Assembly (NCBI RefSeq): GCF_014647655.1
Contig: NZ_BMPP01000001.1
Coordinates: 408,943 to 472,942, forward strand
Direction of reading: 5' to 3'
Source: Deinococcus malanensis
GTDB taxonomy: Bacteria; Deinococcota; Deinococci; Deinococcales; Deinococcaceae
DNA length: 64,000 nt
The translations under genes were made by a program, and so were the position numbers. Each line of letters begins with the position of its first letter. Within the stretch, counting starts at the first letter, position 1. Shown here piece after piece: positions 53,986 through 64,000 of the stretch. Under the pieces are notes generated by a model. It was not told where the DNA came from and ran no database searches. It saw only the letters and a list, made by a program, of their open reading frames with translations.

Positions 53986-54711
53986 TCAGGACAGACGGGC
54001 CCAGGCCAGTGTCTCCTGCACGATGGCGGACCAGTCCGGCTCCCGGGGCTCGTGGGCCATACCGCCGATTTCCAGCAGGCGGGCCCCGGATGCCGCCGCG
54101 AAACTGCGCCCTTCTTCCCGGGGACAGACCTGGTCCTCGGTGCCGACCACCAGCAGCGCGGGAACTTTCAGGGTGTGCGCGTGCGTCAGCGGCGAGCCGT
54201 CCTGCCATTGCTCAGGTGTCAGGACGGCGTCGTAATAACGCCTGAGGATGTTCAGGGAAGCAGTCTCATAGACACGGCGCAGGTCAGTCGGGGCGCTGAC
54301 TGCAACCACGTGCGTGGCAGGGGTGTCCTGGGTCGTTGCGGTCAACAGGGCGATCAGGCCCCCCATGCTGAAGCCGAGCATCACAACCGGACCCTGCACG
54401 GCCATTTGCTTGGAAAGCCAGTTCAGGGCCAGCCGGGTCTGGAGGGCGCCGCTGCGTCCGTAGTCGTCACAGCCGCTGGACCCTCGCCATCCGCGGCTGG
54501 ACAGACTGACCGCATGCCATCCGGCCTGGGCAAACAGGCGCGCAGGTCCGGCCATGGCGCTGGCATCCTGGCCCCAGCCATGAAGCAGCAGTACGGCGGG
54601 CGCCAGCTGGGGCTGCGCCCAGCCGTAACCGCCCAGGACGCCGTCCGGCAGGGGAACCGTGACGCGCTCAGCGCCGGGAAGGGCAGGCAGATCCAGGCCG
54701 GGGATGGTCAC
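53986..54711 (-). CDS. Alpha/beta hydrolase
   Basis: 241 residues with the serine-hydrolase triad Ser115 (GFSMGG), Asp193 (GTEDQ) and His220 (MAHEP), and an oxyanion-forming LLLHGWGQ near residue 45. It is probably a cytosolic esterase or peptidase-like hydrolase of unknown substrate, and no signal peptide is present. GTG 54711 is used as start. A nearby CACAAT could serve as its -10. It converges on the acetyltransferase gene and diverges from metG. Confidence 0.82.
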   Translation of the reverse strand: MTIPGLDLPALPGAERVTVPLPDGVLGGYGWAQPQLAPAVLLLHGWGQDASAMAGPARLFAQAGWHAVSLSSRGWRGSSGCDDYGRSGALQTRLALNWLSKQMAVQGPVVMLGFSMGGLIALLTATTQDTPATHVVAVSAPTDLRRVYETASLNILRRYYDAVLTPEQWQDGSPLTHAHTLKVPALLVVGTEDQVCPREEGRSFAAASGARLLEIGGMAHEPREPDWSAIVQETLAWARLS

Positions 54712-54778
54712 AGCCCATTGTGAACCAGCCGCCGCCCGCTAGGCCATTGCTATGATCTTCTGGCCGTGCGCGCCAGGG

Positions 54779-54784
54779 TAGGGT
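54779..54784 (+). promoter_or_regulatory. -10 box of the metG leader transcript
   Basis: TAGGGT six bases before the ATG of the Met-rich leader ORF. The metG transcript would thus begin at the leader peptide start codon. Confidence 0.6.
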
Positions 54785-54790
54785 AGAGGC

Positions 54791-54838
54791 ATGATTTTTC
54801 GTGACATTCAGATGATGTGCATGCCCCGCTGCTCCTGA
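54791..54838 (+). CDS. Candidate Met-rich leader peptide of metG (15 aa)
   Basis: A 15-codon ORF encoding [15 protein letters not shown], placed directly after a -10 box as a leaderless message. Besides the start it has three Met codons clustered at positions 8, 9 and 11, and its stop lies in the first arm of a hairpin. The intrinsic terminator and metG follow. This is the layout of ribosome-controlled attenuation: shortage of charged Met-tRNA stalls the ribosome at the Met cluster. The peptide itself probably has no function. Confidence 0.7.
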   Translation: MIFRDIQMMCMPRCS

Positions 54839-54890
54839 ACCATGCAGGAGCTGTCTGGGGCGATTCCACTGTGGAATCGCCCCATCTTTT
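54823..54890 (+). promoter_or_regulatory. Antiterminator/terminator pair controlling metG
   Basis: Stem A pairs GCTCCTG (54831-54837) with CAGGAGC (54845-54851) and can be extended by GCCCC (54823-54827) with GGGGC (54857-54861). Stem B is a 12-bp perfect terminator, GGGGCGATTCCA (54857-54868) with TGGAATCGCCCC (54872-54883), followed by ATCTTTT. The GGGGC segment is shared, so extended stem A and stem B exclude each other. A ribosome reaching the leader stop covers the 5' side of stem A and lets the terminator form. A ribosome stalled at the Met codons leaves stem A free and permits read-through to metG. Confidence 0.7.
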
Positions 54891-54978
54891 CTGAATGGCA
54901 GGCTTTTTCCGTATGCTTGGGAGGTTGTCCGGCCTGCCTCTCATCAGGGTAAGCGCCGGCCCCGGAGGAGAGATCAGC

Positions 54979-56985
54979 ATGACCGCGAACAACGAATTCT
55001 TCCTGACCACGGCGATTGACTACGCCAACGGTGCCCCGCACATCGGCCACGTGTACGAGAAGATTCTGGCCGACGCCATCGTGCGCTACCAGCGTCTGGC
55101 CGGAAAGAACGTCACCTTCGTCATGGGCACCGACGAACACGGCGAGAAGATCAGCAAGGCCGCCGCGAAAGAGGGTCTGACTCCTCAGGCTCTGGTAGAC
55201 GACCTGAGCGTGCGCGCCTTCAAAGGCCTGTGGGACCGCCTGGGCATCAGTTACAGCGAGTTCATCCGCACCACCGAAGGCCGCCACAAGCGCTTCGTGC
55301 AGGACGTCCTGCAGCGTGTCTATGACAGTGGGGACATCTATTTCGCCGAGTACGAGGGTCTGTACTCGGTGGGCGCCGAGCGTTACGTTACCGAGAAGGA
55401 GCTTGTCGAGGGCCCCGACGGCGTGCGCCGCTTTCCCGGAGACAAGGACCCGCCCGAACTGCGGCGCGAGGCCAACTACTTCTTCCGCATGGAAAAGTAC
55501 CAGGAGTGGCTGCTGGGCTACCTGCGCGAGAACCCGGACCTGATTCAGCCCTCCGGCTACCGCAACGAGGTCCTGGAAATGCTCAGGGAGCCCATCGGGG
55601 ACCTCAGCATCAGCCGCCCGAAAAACCGCGTGCCCTGGGGGGTCGAGCTGCCCTGGGACGCCGACCACGTGACCTACGTGTGGTTTGATGCGCTGCTCAG
55701 CTACCTCACGCCGCTGGTCACCCGGGGAGTGAACGAGACTGTCAGCGGGCTGGCGTGGCACGTGATCGGGAAGGACATCCTCAAGCCGCACGCGGTGTTT
55801 TGGCCCACCATGCTCAAGGCCGCCGGCCTGCCGGTGTACCGCAAGCTGGTGGTGCACAGCCACATCCTGGCCGAGGACGGCCGCAAGATGGGCAAGTCGC
55901 TGGGCAACGCCATCGACCCCGAAAAACTGGTCGCGGACTACCCGGTAGACGCCATCCGCTACGCGATGCTGCGCGAGGCGACCCTCAGCGCAGACAGCCC
56001 GTTTGGTGAGGGCATTCTGGTCTCGCGCCTGAACAGCGACCTGGCCAACGACCTGGGTAACCTGCTTTCGCGCACGGTCAGCATGATCCAGAAGTACCGT
56101 GAAGGAGTCGTACCGGCCCCCGGACAACCGGCCGACCGTGAGCGGGTGATCGAGGCCGCGGCCATTGCTCTGCCCGGCGAGGTCCTGCGCCTTGTGGGCG
56201 ACCTGAAGGTGAACATGGCCATCGAGGCGGCCATGAACTTCGTGCGCGACCTCAACCGCTACATCGCGGAAAGCGCACCCTGGAACCTGGCCAAGAGCGA
56301 GGACACCCAGGGAAGACTCGACACCGTGCTGTACACCGCTGCCGAGGGCCTGCGCGTGGCCAGTGTGTGCCTGGAGGCCGTGATCCCCGGCAAGGCCCGC
56401 GAGCTGCGCGCCCAGCTTGGGCTGGGTGGCCAGACTTACGCCCTGACCGGAGCCTGGGGCCTGACCCCGGCAGGTACACGGGTGCAGGGCGGCCCGATCC
56501 TGTTTCCCAAACCCGAACCGAAACCTGCACCCGCCGCCACGGTACCGGCCAAGGCAGCACCTGCTCCCCGAAACGAGAAAAAAGACATGACCCAGGCTGT
56601 AGCTCAACCCAAAATCAACACCCAGCCCACCCCCACTGCCACCCCTGCATCCACCGAGGCCCTGATCAGCATCGATGACTTTGCGCGGATCGACCTGCGT
56701 ATCGCTGAGGTCGTGGCCTGTGAAGCGGTCGAGAAGGCCGATAAACTCCTGAAACTGACCGTCAGGCTGGGCGACGAGACCCGCACCGTGGTCAGCGGTA
56801 TCCGCAAGTGGTACGAACCGGCCGATCTGGTGGGCCGCAAGGTCGTGCTGGTCGCCAACCTGAAGCCCGCCAAGCTGCGCGGCATCGAGTCCCAGGGCAT
56901 GATCCTGGCCGCCGAGGACGCGGACGGCAACCTGGACCTGGTCGGAACAGGTCTGGACCTGCCCAGCGGCACCAAGGTCCGCTGA
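54979..56985 (+). CDS. metG: Methionyl-tRNA synthetase (MetG)
   Basis: 668 residues. The class I core has HIGH as His21-Ile-Gly-His24 and KMSKS as KMGKS (303-307). The anticodon-binding helical domain follows, and then a Pro/Ala linker (about 520-555). The C-terminal 105 residues form an EMAP/Trbp111-like tRNA-binding domain ([18 protein letters not shown]). In the connective-peptide region the zinc-knuckle cysteines are missing: [12 protein letters not shown] (125-136) stands where many MetRS have Y-C-x-x-C. It charges both initiator and elongator tRNA-Met. ATG 54979 has GGAGGAG eight bases upstream. Expression is probably governed by the attenuator in its leader. Confidence 0.95.
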   Translation: MTANNEFFLTTAIDYANGAPHIGHVYEKILADAIVRYQRLAGKNVTFVMGTDEHGEKISKAAAKEGLTPQALVDDLSVRAFKGLWDRLGISYSEFIRTTEGRHKRFVQDVLQRVYDSGDIYFAEYEGLYSVGAERYVTEKELVEGPDGVRRFPGDKDPPELRREANYFFRMEKYQEWLLGYLRENPDLIQPSGYRNEVLEMLREPIGDLSISRPKNRVPWGVELPWDADHVTYVWFDALLSYLTPLVTRGVNETVSGLAWHVIGKDILKPHAVFWPTMLKAAGLPVYRKLVVHSHILAEDGRKMGKSLGNAIDPEKLVADYPVDAIRYAMLREATLSADSPFGEGILVSRLNSDLANDLGNLLSRTVSMIQKYREGVVPAPGQPADRERVIEAAAIALPGEVLRLVGDLKVNMAIEAAMNFVRDLNRYIAESAPWNLAKSEDTQGRLDTVLYTAAEGLRVASVCLEAVIPGKARELRAQLGLGGQTYALTGAWGLTPAGTRVQGGPILFPKPEPKPAPAATVPAKAAPAPRNEKKDMTQAVAQPKINTQPTPTATPASTEALISIDDFARIDLRIAEVVACEAVEKADKLLKLTVRLGDETRTVVSGIRKWYEPADLVGRKVVLVANLKPAKLRGIESQGMILAAEDADGNLDLVGTGLDLPSGTKVR

Positions 56986-57057
56986 GGCCTTCAGCCCGGG
57001 ATCACGAACGGAGGGTGTCGGGGGCGCCGGGATGACTGTCCCGGCGCCCCCGCGTAC

Positions 57058-57063
57058 TAGACT
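57058..57063 (+). promoter_or_regulatory. -10 box of rapZ (leaderless)
   Basis: TAGACT six bases before ATG 57070. Confidence 0.6.
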
Positions 57064-57069
57064 GCCGGC

Positions 57070-57912
57070 ATGCCGTTCGTGGTTGTGTCCGGGCTTTCCG
57101 GCAGTGGAAAAAGTACCGCGTTGCGGGCACTTGAAGACGCCGGCTTCTTTATCACCGATAACCTCCCCCCGGAGTTGTGGGGCCCCATGTACGACCTGAG
57201 CAAGGCCCGGGGTCTGACGCGCGTGGCGGTCAGCACCGACGCCCGCACGCGGGATTTTCTGGGTGCGCTGGACGACAGCTATATGAGGCTCTCGCGCCGT
57301 GAGGAGGACCTTCATACGCTGTATCTGGAGGCCAATTCGGAGGTGCTGCTCAAGCGCTACAACTTCACCCGCCGCGAGCATCCGCTGGGGGAGACCCTGA
57401 TGGTGGATTTTGCCCGCGAGCGCGAATTGCTCGCCCCGCTGAGGGCCATCGCCGACACCGTGATCGACACCACCGACCTGAGCGCCAATGACCTGGGAGA
57501 ACGGGTGCTGCGGCTGTTCCGGCTGGAGCATGACTTTCACCTTCGCCTGCTGTCGTTCGGCTTCAAGCATGCGCCGCCCAGGGACGCCGATCTGGTTCTG
57601 GACGTGCGGTCGCTTCCCAACCCACACTACGACCTGGCCCTGCGTCCGCGCACCGGTCTGGACCGTGAGGTGGCGCAGTACGTGTTTCAGGACCAGGCGG
57701 GAGAGGACTTTTACATGAACCTGCGGGACTTTGTGCGCACCAGCGCCGAACGGGCCCGCGATACCGGCCGGCACGGATACACCGTCGCGGTGGGGTGTAC
57801 TGGAGGGCAGCACCGCAGCGTGGCCGTCGCCAGCCGGCTGGCTGCCGACCTGCGCGACCTGAACGTGGATCTTACCGACCACCGGGACATGAACGCCGGG
57901 ACCAGGGAATGA
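57070..57912 (+). CDS. rapZ: RNase adapter / nucleotide-binding protein RapZ (YvcJ)
   Basis: 280 residues. The N-terminal P-loop domain has Walker [10 protein letters not shown] (8-16) and a Walker B-like FFITDNLPP. The C-terminal domain has [24 protein letters not shown] and [16 protein letters not shown], which in E. coli binds glucosamine-6-phosphate and RNA. RapZ guides sRNA GlmZ to RNase E in enterics, while in Gram-positives (YvcJ) it affects competence and its RNA role is unclear, so the Deinococcus function is open. Its stop overlaps the yvcK ATG. Confidence 0.94.
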   Translation: MPFVVVSGLSGSGKSTALRALEDAGFFITDNLPPELWGPMYDLSKARGLTRVAVSTDARTRDFLGALDDSYMRLSRREEDLHTLYLEANSEVLLKRYNFTRREHPLGETLMVDFARERELLAPLRAIADTVIDTTDLSANDLGERVLRLFRLEHDFHLRLLSFGFKHAPPRDADLVLDVRSLPNPHYDLALRPRTGLDREVAQYVFQDQAGEDFYMNLRDFVRTSAERARDTGRHGYTVAVGCTGGQHRSVAVASRLAADLRDLNVDLTDHRDMNAGTRE

Positions 57913-59336
57913 GCGACCCCCCACTGCGGCGCGATCAGATTGGCGCGGTTTTCCCTGCGGAGAACGGTGCTGCGGGCCATCACAGGACCCGGCGCGCCCG
58001 CATGTGGATGCATCCTGGCATCGGCGTCAAGCGCTGGCTGATGCTGTTCGTGGTCTGCACCCTGATTGGTGCGGTCGGCTTCCTGCACTTCACCTGGACC
58101 GGGCCGCTGCATTTCACAGCCACCAAATGGATCCTGTGGGTCAACCGCTTTCTGCGGCCGGAATTCATGCCGCTGTACCTGGGAGGCATGATCATCATGG
58201 CCCTGTCGCTGCTGGGGGCCCTCTGGAGCATCGCCATGCTCAGCCGGAGCGTGTTGCGGGGAACGGGTACGGCTCCCAGTACAGCCGTGGACGTTATCTA
58301 TGCCCGGCATACCCTGGGCCGCGCGCCGCGGGTGGTGGCCCTGGGAGGCGGCACCGGCCTGTCGAATCTTCTCAAGGGCCTGCGGGAGATCACCGGAAAT
58401 ACCACCGCCATCGTGGCCATTTCCGATGACGGCGGCAGCAGCGGCCGGCTGCGTGAATCACTGGACATGATCGCTCCAGGCGATCTGACCGACTGCTACG
58501 CCGCCCTGTCCGACAGCCCGGTGATGGCCCGGCTGATGCTGCACCGCTTCGCACGTGGAGACGGCATCCAGGGGCATACCTTCGGGAACCTGATGCTTGC
58601 CACCCTCAGCGAGGAGGAGGGTGGGCTTGGTGCCGCCATGCAGGACATTCATGAGGTCCTGAGGATTCGTGGCCACGTCTATCCGGCGACCCTGCATCCA
58701 GCGACCCTGGTTGCGCAGCTGAGCGATGGCCGGGTCATCCGGGGTGAAAGTCATTTCGCGACCGCTGTGGGCGAGGCCCGGATCGAACAGGTGCGGCTCG
58801 ACCCGCCCGACGTGCCGGTCATGGGCGCCATTCCGCGTGCGCTGGAAGAGGCGGAACTGATTGTCCTGGGGCCAGGTAGCCTGTACACCAGCATCATTCC
58901 GGCCCTGCTGGTGCAGGAGATCGCGGTGGGCATCCGCAACTCGCCGGCGCCGCTGGTCTACGTGGCCAGCCTGATGACTGAACCTGGCGAGACAGATGGC
59001 CATACGCTGGAAGATCATGTCAGCGCCATTGTCCGTCACCTGGGCCGGACCCCGGACCATATTCTGGTCAACAGCGCCACCCCGCCACAGGATGTGCTCG
59101 ACCGCTATGCCCAGCAGGGAGCGAGGCTGCTGAACCTGAATGGAGCCGCCCAGGACCTCCGCGACCGGGTGCGCAGCCTGCCCCTGCTGCAGCCCAACCA
59201 GGCCCGTCATGACCCGCATGCGCTGGCCCAGGCCCTATTGACCTACACGCTACGGCCGTCACCCCTGGCGGGGCATAAGGCAGCCCTGATGTCCTTGCGG
59301 CAATCCGAAGTCGTAAAGGAACGAGCGATCAAGTGA
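57909..59336 (+). CDS. yvcK: Gluconeogenesis factor-like YvcK (CofD-like) with membrane anchor
   Basis: 475 residues. The C-terminal 330 form the YvcK/CofD-like domain, with the nucleotide loop [11 protein letters not shown] (145-155), [24 protein letters not shown] and SLMTEPGET. YvcK binds UDP-sugars and is needed for cell-wall synthesis on gluconeogenic carbon sources. Unlike the soluble Bacillus protein, this one has two N-terminal hydrophobic segments (about 43-63 and 88-112), so it should be membrane-bound. ATG 57909 overlaps the rapZ stop (ATGA). The rapZ-yvcK pair is conserved in Gram-positives, where whiA usually follows. Here whiA is absent and a hairpin ends the unit. Confidence 0.92.
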   Translation: MSDPPLRRDQIGAVFPAENGAAGHHRTRRARMWMHPGIGVKRWLMLFVVCTLIGAVGFLHFTWTGPLHFTATKWILWVNRFLRPEFMPLYLGGMIIMALSLLGALWSIAMLSRSVLRGTGTAPSTAVDVIYARHTLGRAPRVVALGGGTGLSNLLKGLREITGNTTAIVAISDDGGSSGRLRESLDMIAPGDLTDCYAALSDSPVMARLMLHRFARGDGIQGHTFGNLMLATLSEEEGGLGAAMQDIHEVLRIRGHVYPATLHPATLVAQLSDGRVIRGESHFATAVGEARIEQVRLDPPDVPVMGAIPRALEEAELIVLGPGSLYTSIIPALLVQEIAVGIRNSPAPLVYVASLMTEPGETDGHTLEDHVSAIVRHLGRTPDHILVNSATPPQDVLDRYAQQGARLLNLNGAAQDLRDRVRSLPLLQPNQARHDPHALAQALLTYTLRPSPLAGHKAALMSLRQSEVVKERAIK

Positions 59337-59487
59337 TGTGTCCGGCAGGTCCTCTGCTGGCGTAGGGATGAGCGCCTGAAGTTGGTCCGGGACAGTCGAT
59401 GGGTGTGGAAGCCGACGTATGACAAATGTTGAGGTGCCGGAGCCCACGATGGTTCGTGCCACCGTGAGCTCCATCGCAGCCAGCCCA

Positions 59488-59518
59488 CAGGTGCGCTGTG
59501 ACCGGGTCAGCGCACCTG
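59488..59518 (+). terminator. Hairpin after rapZ-yvcK
   Basis: CAGGTGCGCTG, nine bases, CAGCGCACCTG: an 11-bp perfect stem followed by a loosely T-rich stretch. It is the probable end of the yvcK transcript before the proA promoter. Confidence 0.55.
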
Positions 59519-59606
59519 TACTCCTGTTTCCTCACTGAATCCGCGTCCGGCGTCATTCAGACAAACCTGCCTACCCGGCCCGGCGCAGGGAAACTGAGGT
59601 GGCTGG

Positions 59607-59612
59607 TAGCCT
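59607..59612 (+). promoter_or_regulatory. -10 box of proA (leaderless)
   Basis: TAGCCT six bases before ATG 59619. Confidence 0.6.
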
Positions 59613-59618
59613 GGACCT

Positions 59619-60911
59619 ATGACCACCGCGTTCCCGGAATCACAACCTCCCCTGCGTGTGGTGGCCCAGCACGCACGCACGGCAGCACGTACCCTGCGTT
59701 CGCTCAGCACAGAACGGAAAGTCGACGGGCTTCTGGCACTGGCCGCAGAATTACGTGCCCGTGAAAGCCAGATCCTGGCGGCGAACGCCCAGGATGTGGC
59801 CGCGGCCCAGGCCGCCGGGCTGCCGTCAGCCATGGTGGACCGGTTGCGGCTGACCTCGCCTGGGCTTCAGGCCATGGCCTCGGATGTCGAAGCGGTAGCC
59901 AGCCTTTCTGATCCGGTAGGGGAGACCACACCTGAACAGCTGTTGCCCAGCGGCATCCGCGTCTCGACCCGCCGGGTTCCTCTGGGGGTCCTGGGCGTGA
60001 TCTATGAGAGCCGACCGAACGTCACGGTGGACGTGGCGGCCCTGGCGCTGATGAGCGGCAATGCAGTGATACTGAGGGGGGGCAAGGAAACGGTCCGCAG
60101 CAACGCAGCCCTGGAGGAAGCCATTCAGGCCGCCCTGCACTCCAAGGGCCTGCCCCGCGAGGCCGTGCAGGTGGTCCGTGACCCTGCACGCGAACGCATG
60201 CTGGAATTGCTCAGGCTTGACGATCTGGTGGACGCGATTATTCCGCGGGGGGGCGCGGCCTTGCACCGGTTCTGTGTCGAGAACGCTACCGTGCCGGTCA
60301 TTGTGGGTGGGATCGGGGTGGTGCACCTGTACCTGGACGGCAGCTTCACCCGTGACCCGGATGATGTGCGCCGGGCCGCAGAGGTGATCCAGAACGCCAA
60401 GGTGCAGAAACCCAGTGCCTGCAACGCGCTGGATACGCTGCTTATTGACCGCGCGGCTCTGCCTGCCCTGCCGCGGATTGCGCAGCAGCTCGCCGCATCG
60501 GGGGTAGACCTGCGGGCCGACCCGGAGGTCCTGTCCGGCCTCAGCGCAGCAGGGATACAGGCGCACCCGGCCCAGTCAGCAGATTACGGGCAGGAGTTTC
60601 TGGCCCTGACCATGAGTCTCAAGGTAGTCTCTGGACTTGACGAGGCCCTGGACTTTATCGCCGCTCACGGCAACCATACCGACGTCATCCTGACCCGTGA
60701 TCCCGCGCAGGCTCAGCGCTTTGTGCAGGATGTAGACAGTGCGGCCGTGATGGTTAACGCCAGCCCCCGGTTCAACGACGGTGGGCAGCTGGGCCTGGGT
60801 GCCGAAGTCGCCATCAGCACCCAGAAACTTCATGCGCGCGGGCCGATGGGCCTGCGAGAGCTGACCACCACGAAATGGGTAGTCCTTGGTGACGGCCATA
60901 TACGCGCCTGA
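59619..60911 (+). CDS. proA: Glutamate-5-semialdehyde dehydrogenase (ProA)
   Basis: 430 residues of aldehyde dehydrogenase fold. [18 protein letters not shown] and the LRGGKE segment form the NADPH side. The catalytic Cys268 lies in [12 protein letters not shown], and [10 protein letters not shown] is near the C-terminus. It reduces gamma-glutamyl phosphate to glutamate-5-semialdehyde in proline synthesis. proB, which usually precedes proA, is not adjacent here. Confidence 0.95.
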   Translation: MTTAFPESQPPLRVVAQHARTAARTLRSLSTERKVDGLLALAAELRARESQILAANAQDVAAAQAAGLPSAMVDRLRLTSPGLQAMASDVEAVASLSDPVGETTPEQLLPSGIRVSTRRVPLGVLGVIYESRPNVTVDVAALALMSGNAVILRGGKETVRSNAALEEAIQAALHSKGLPREAVQVVRDPARERMLELLRLDDLVDAIIPRGGAALHRFCVENATVPVIVGGIGVVHLYLDGSFTRDPDDVRRAAEVIQNAKVQKPSACNALDTLLIDRAALPALPRIAQQLAASGVDLRADPEVLSGLSAAGIQAHPAQSADYGQEFLALTMSLKVVSGLDEALDFIAAHGNHTDVILTRDPAQAQRFVQDVDSAAVMVNASPRFNDGGQLGLGAEVAISTQKLHARGPMGLRELTTTKWVVLGDGHIRA

Positions 60912-60961
60912 ATGCCAATTGCTTGAAAGCTGAGTCAGTCTGGCCGCAAAAGGAGGCTGGT

Positions 60962-61294
60962 TCAGGCTGAGATCAGCGGTGCTGTGGCCCGGTACTGATC
61001 AGGCGGCATCAGAACCTGCCGGGCCATGCCGATCAACCACAGGCGCGCTTCGAGTGAGGTGCTGGCGTGGCAATGGGCCTGACGCATGATCAGGAGCCAC
61101 GCATCCTGTACACGGGTGTCAGGGTCAGGCAGTTTTGAACGCTCGGCCATGGCATACAGCAGCGGGGCGTAGCGCCGGTGGAGCTCTCTCAGGGCCTCCA
61201 GATCATTTTGAGCCAGCGCACACAACAGATCGGCGTCCGATAACGCGCCCATCCCGGTTGAAGCGGATTCTGCTTGTGCATCAGCCCGCACCAT
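60962..61294 (-). CDS. Sigma-70 region 2-like protein lacking region 4
   Basis: About 110 residues. LSDADLLCALAQNDLEALRELHRRYAPLLYAMA followed by VQDAWLLIMRQAHC follows the pattern of ECF sigma factor region 2 (core binding and -10 recognition), and the sequence ends about 30 residues after it with no region 4 helix-turn-helix. It may be a shortened sigma factor, an anti-sigma mimic or a remnant. ATG 61294 is used, and ATG 61252 is possible. It lies 14 bases after a small Cys-containing ORF on the same strand and converges on proA. Confidence 0.6.
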   Translation of the reverse strand: MVRADAQAESASTGMGALSDADLLCALAQNDLEALRELHRRYAPLLYAMAERSKLPDPDTRVQDAWLLIMRQAHCHASTSLEARLWLIGMARQVLMPPDQYRATAPLISA

Positions 61295-61308
61295 GGAGGT
61301 CAAACCTT

Positions 61309-61557
61309 TCACACAGCCTCCGGAAGTTGGGACGGCAACAGTTTGAAGTCGGAAGGCACCCAGCCAGATTGCTGCAGGGCAGAACGGAAGCCAGCAGTGT
61401 GGAGGGCCGTGAAAGTTGCATCTTTGGTCAGTGTATGGAGCGGTCGACACCGTGGCTCTGGGAATTCAAACCCACCGCAGTCACACGTCTCCTGGCCGCC
61501 AACAGAGGGTTGGTCTGACCACGAGACAGTGATGTGACTTTTGGCGTACAGAGGCAT
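61309..61557 (-). CDS. Hypothetical protein with CDCGG motif (82 aa)
   Basis: ATG 61557 has AGGAG seven bases upstream, a good ribosome site. The product opens MPLYAKSHITVSW, has ETCDCGGFEF (two cysteines plus Cys37 nearby) and ends SDFKLLPSQLPEAV. No family is recognised. It precedes the sigma-region-2-like gene by 14 bases, so the two may be co-transcribed. The codon pattern and start signal favour a real gene, though length and lack of homology knowledge keep confidence moderate. Confidence 0.5.
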   Translation of the reverse strand: MPLYAKSHITVSWSDQPSVGGQETCDCGGFEFPEPRCRPLHTLTKDATFTALHTAGFRSALQQSGWVPSDFKLLPSQLPEAV

Positions 61558-62285
61558 ACATTCTCCTGGCGCCATCAGCAGCCGGTAAGGGCTCGGCGCC
61601 GTCGTGAGTGATCTCAACCGGTGACCCTCTAACCTTAGATTGTGTGCAATTAAAATGGTAGTGCCCAGCAGAGAGGGTTCATTAATCTAATTGCAGGTAC
61701 AGCGGCTTCACGTGTAGCCGTCGCCTGACATGAGCAGATCTTCATTTTGAGCGGGACCCATATTGGCAGTTCTGGCTGGTCCCGTGATCTGTTGGTCACC
61801 CGCCCTATGCTCTGTGTCTCTTGCTCTGGGAGTTATATTCCGTGTTCCGTGCAAAAGCCAAAGTCGTTCAGTGATTTTCCGCCCCTGCTGGAATGTCATA
61901 GAGCACATGGTGCTGCCGGTGTTAAAAGTTCAGGCACAAGCCGGTGGCGGGTCGGGCGCACCATTCCTGTAGATGGCAGGTTTACGCAGGGCCCTGCACT
62001 ATCAGGGGGACCAGTACTGGCACGTGATCAAGAATTGTGAACGATAAGAGGTCGTTATAGAAACTCCGCTGTTCCGTGGTGAGGTGCTCGCTGCCTCACT
62101 TGCGGATGCGCCTGACCCAGCGTGAGCCTCCTGGGCGCCGGGCTTTTCGGAATCCCCCACGGCTTTTCTAGGCTCAACCGGGGTTGACAGGGTGATAAGG
62201 TGTGAACCCAGTTCAGTTCCGAACAGACAAAGGTCAAGCCTCATGTGACTCGTGGCATGACCTTTCTCTACATCATGTGGCTGAC
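61558..62285. other. 730-base region with no recognised gene
   Basis: Between the 82-residue ORF and dxs, composition is less GC-biased than elsewhere (for example around 61640-61700) and open frames on both strands are short and unlike known proteins. No ribosome site, leaderless box, tRNA or terminator is convincing. Short inverted repeats around 62224-62275 follow the dxs stop on the minus strand but do not form a clear terminator. It could hold a noncoding RNA or decayed genes. Confidence 0.45.

Positions 62286-64000
<1,715 letters not shown>

Noticed and set aside
54779..54978. T-box or SAM riboswitch upstream of metG
   Set aside because: No T-box sequence (TGGNACCGCG), no specifier-loop layout and no SAM aptamer core were found. 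The short leader ORF with alternative hairpins explains the terminator better.
54808..57924. A 1038-codon open frame on the minus strand opposite metG and rapZ
   Set aside because: The plus strand encodes two unmistakable conserved proteins over the same bases. The antisense translation is His/Gly/Val-rich low-information sequence, as expected from third-position GC bias.

Overview
The window is 64 kb of GC-rich, tightly packed bacterial chromosome from a Deinococcus species (exact species not assigned). Four things support this. A Rad52-family DdrA, a DNA-end protection protein of Deinococcus, is encoded at 32665-33270. A homoisocitrate dehydrogenase of the Thermus/Deinococcus lysine pathway is present. 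A TilS-TadA fusion is present. At least 17 start codons sit 6-8 bases downstream of a TANNNT -10 box, the pattern of the leaderless mRNAs common in Deinococcus.

Layout. 1-2643: tryptophan genes trpE (cut by the window start), a possible 49-residue bridging ORF, trpG and trpD. 2717-6377: an Lrp/AsnC regulator divergent from lysine 2,3-aminomutase and a class III aminotransferase. 6505-8271: secreted nuclease lipoprotein. 8611-10715: peroxiredoxin divergent from tilS-tadA. 11340-19470: a membrane module of a YqiJ-like OB-fold protein, a flotillin and a 1756-residue AAA+ ATPase, faced by a Cys/Gly-tailed membrane protein. 20564-26271: RelA/SpoT-type synthetase, cell-wall amidase, and an SDR/flavoprotein/HAD operon. 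26708-35892: two subtilases and a trypsin-like lipoprotein around hrpB and ddrA. 36213-42892: hisB-hisH, ilvE, glgB, nitroreductase and homoisocitrate dehydrogenase. 42955-49820: split MnmC, DUF1990 pair, threonine aldolase and a run of small membrane proteins including one broken gene. 49899-53976: initiator tRNA, isopentenyl-diphosphate isomerase, LtrA, RuvA and an acetyltransferase. 53986-64000: a hydrolase, metG behind a candidate methionine attenuator, rapZ-yvcK, proA, a sigma-region-2-like protein and dxs (cut by the window end).

Most of the window is housekeeping: amino-acid biosynthesis (Trp, His, Lys, Pro, branched-chain), tRNA modification and charging, isoprenoids, and DNA repair (ddrA, ruvA). 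Secreted proteases and a nuclease suggest scavenging of extracellular protein and DNA. I saw no insertion sequence, prophage, CRISPR array or integration site.

The observations I rate highest are: (1) a 15-codon Met-rich leader ORF with mutually exclusive hairpins in front of metG; (2) the OB-fold/flotillin/giant AAA+ module; (3) a 30-residue membrane peptide translationally coupled to ddrA, with a perfect palindrome inside the ddrA promoter.
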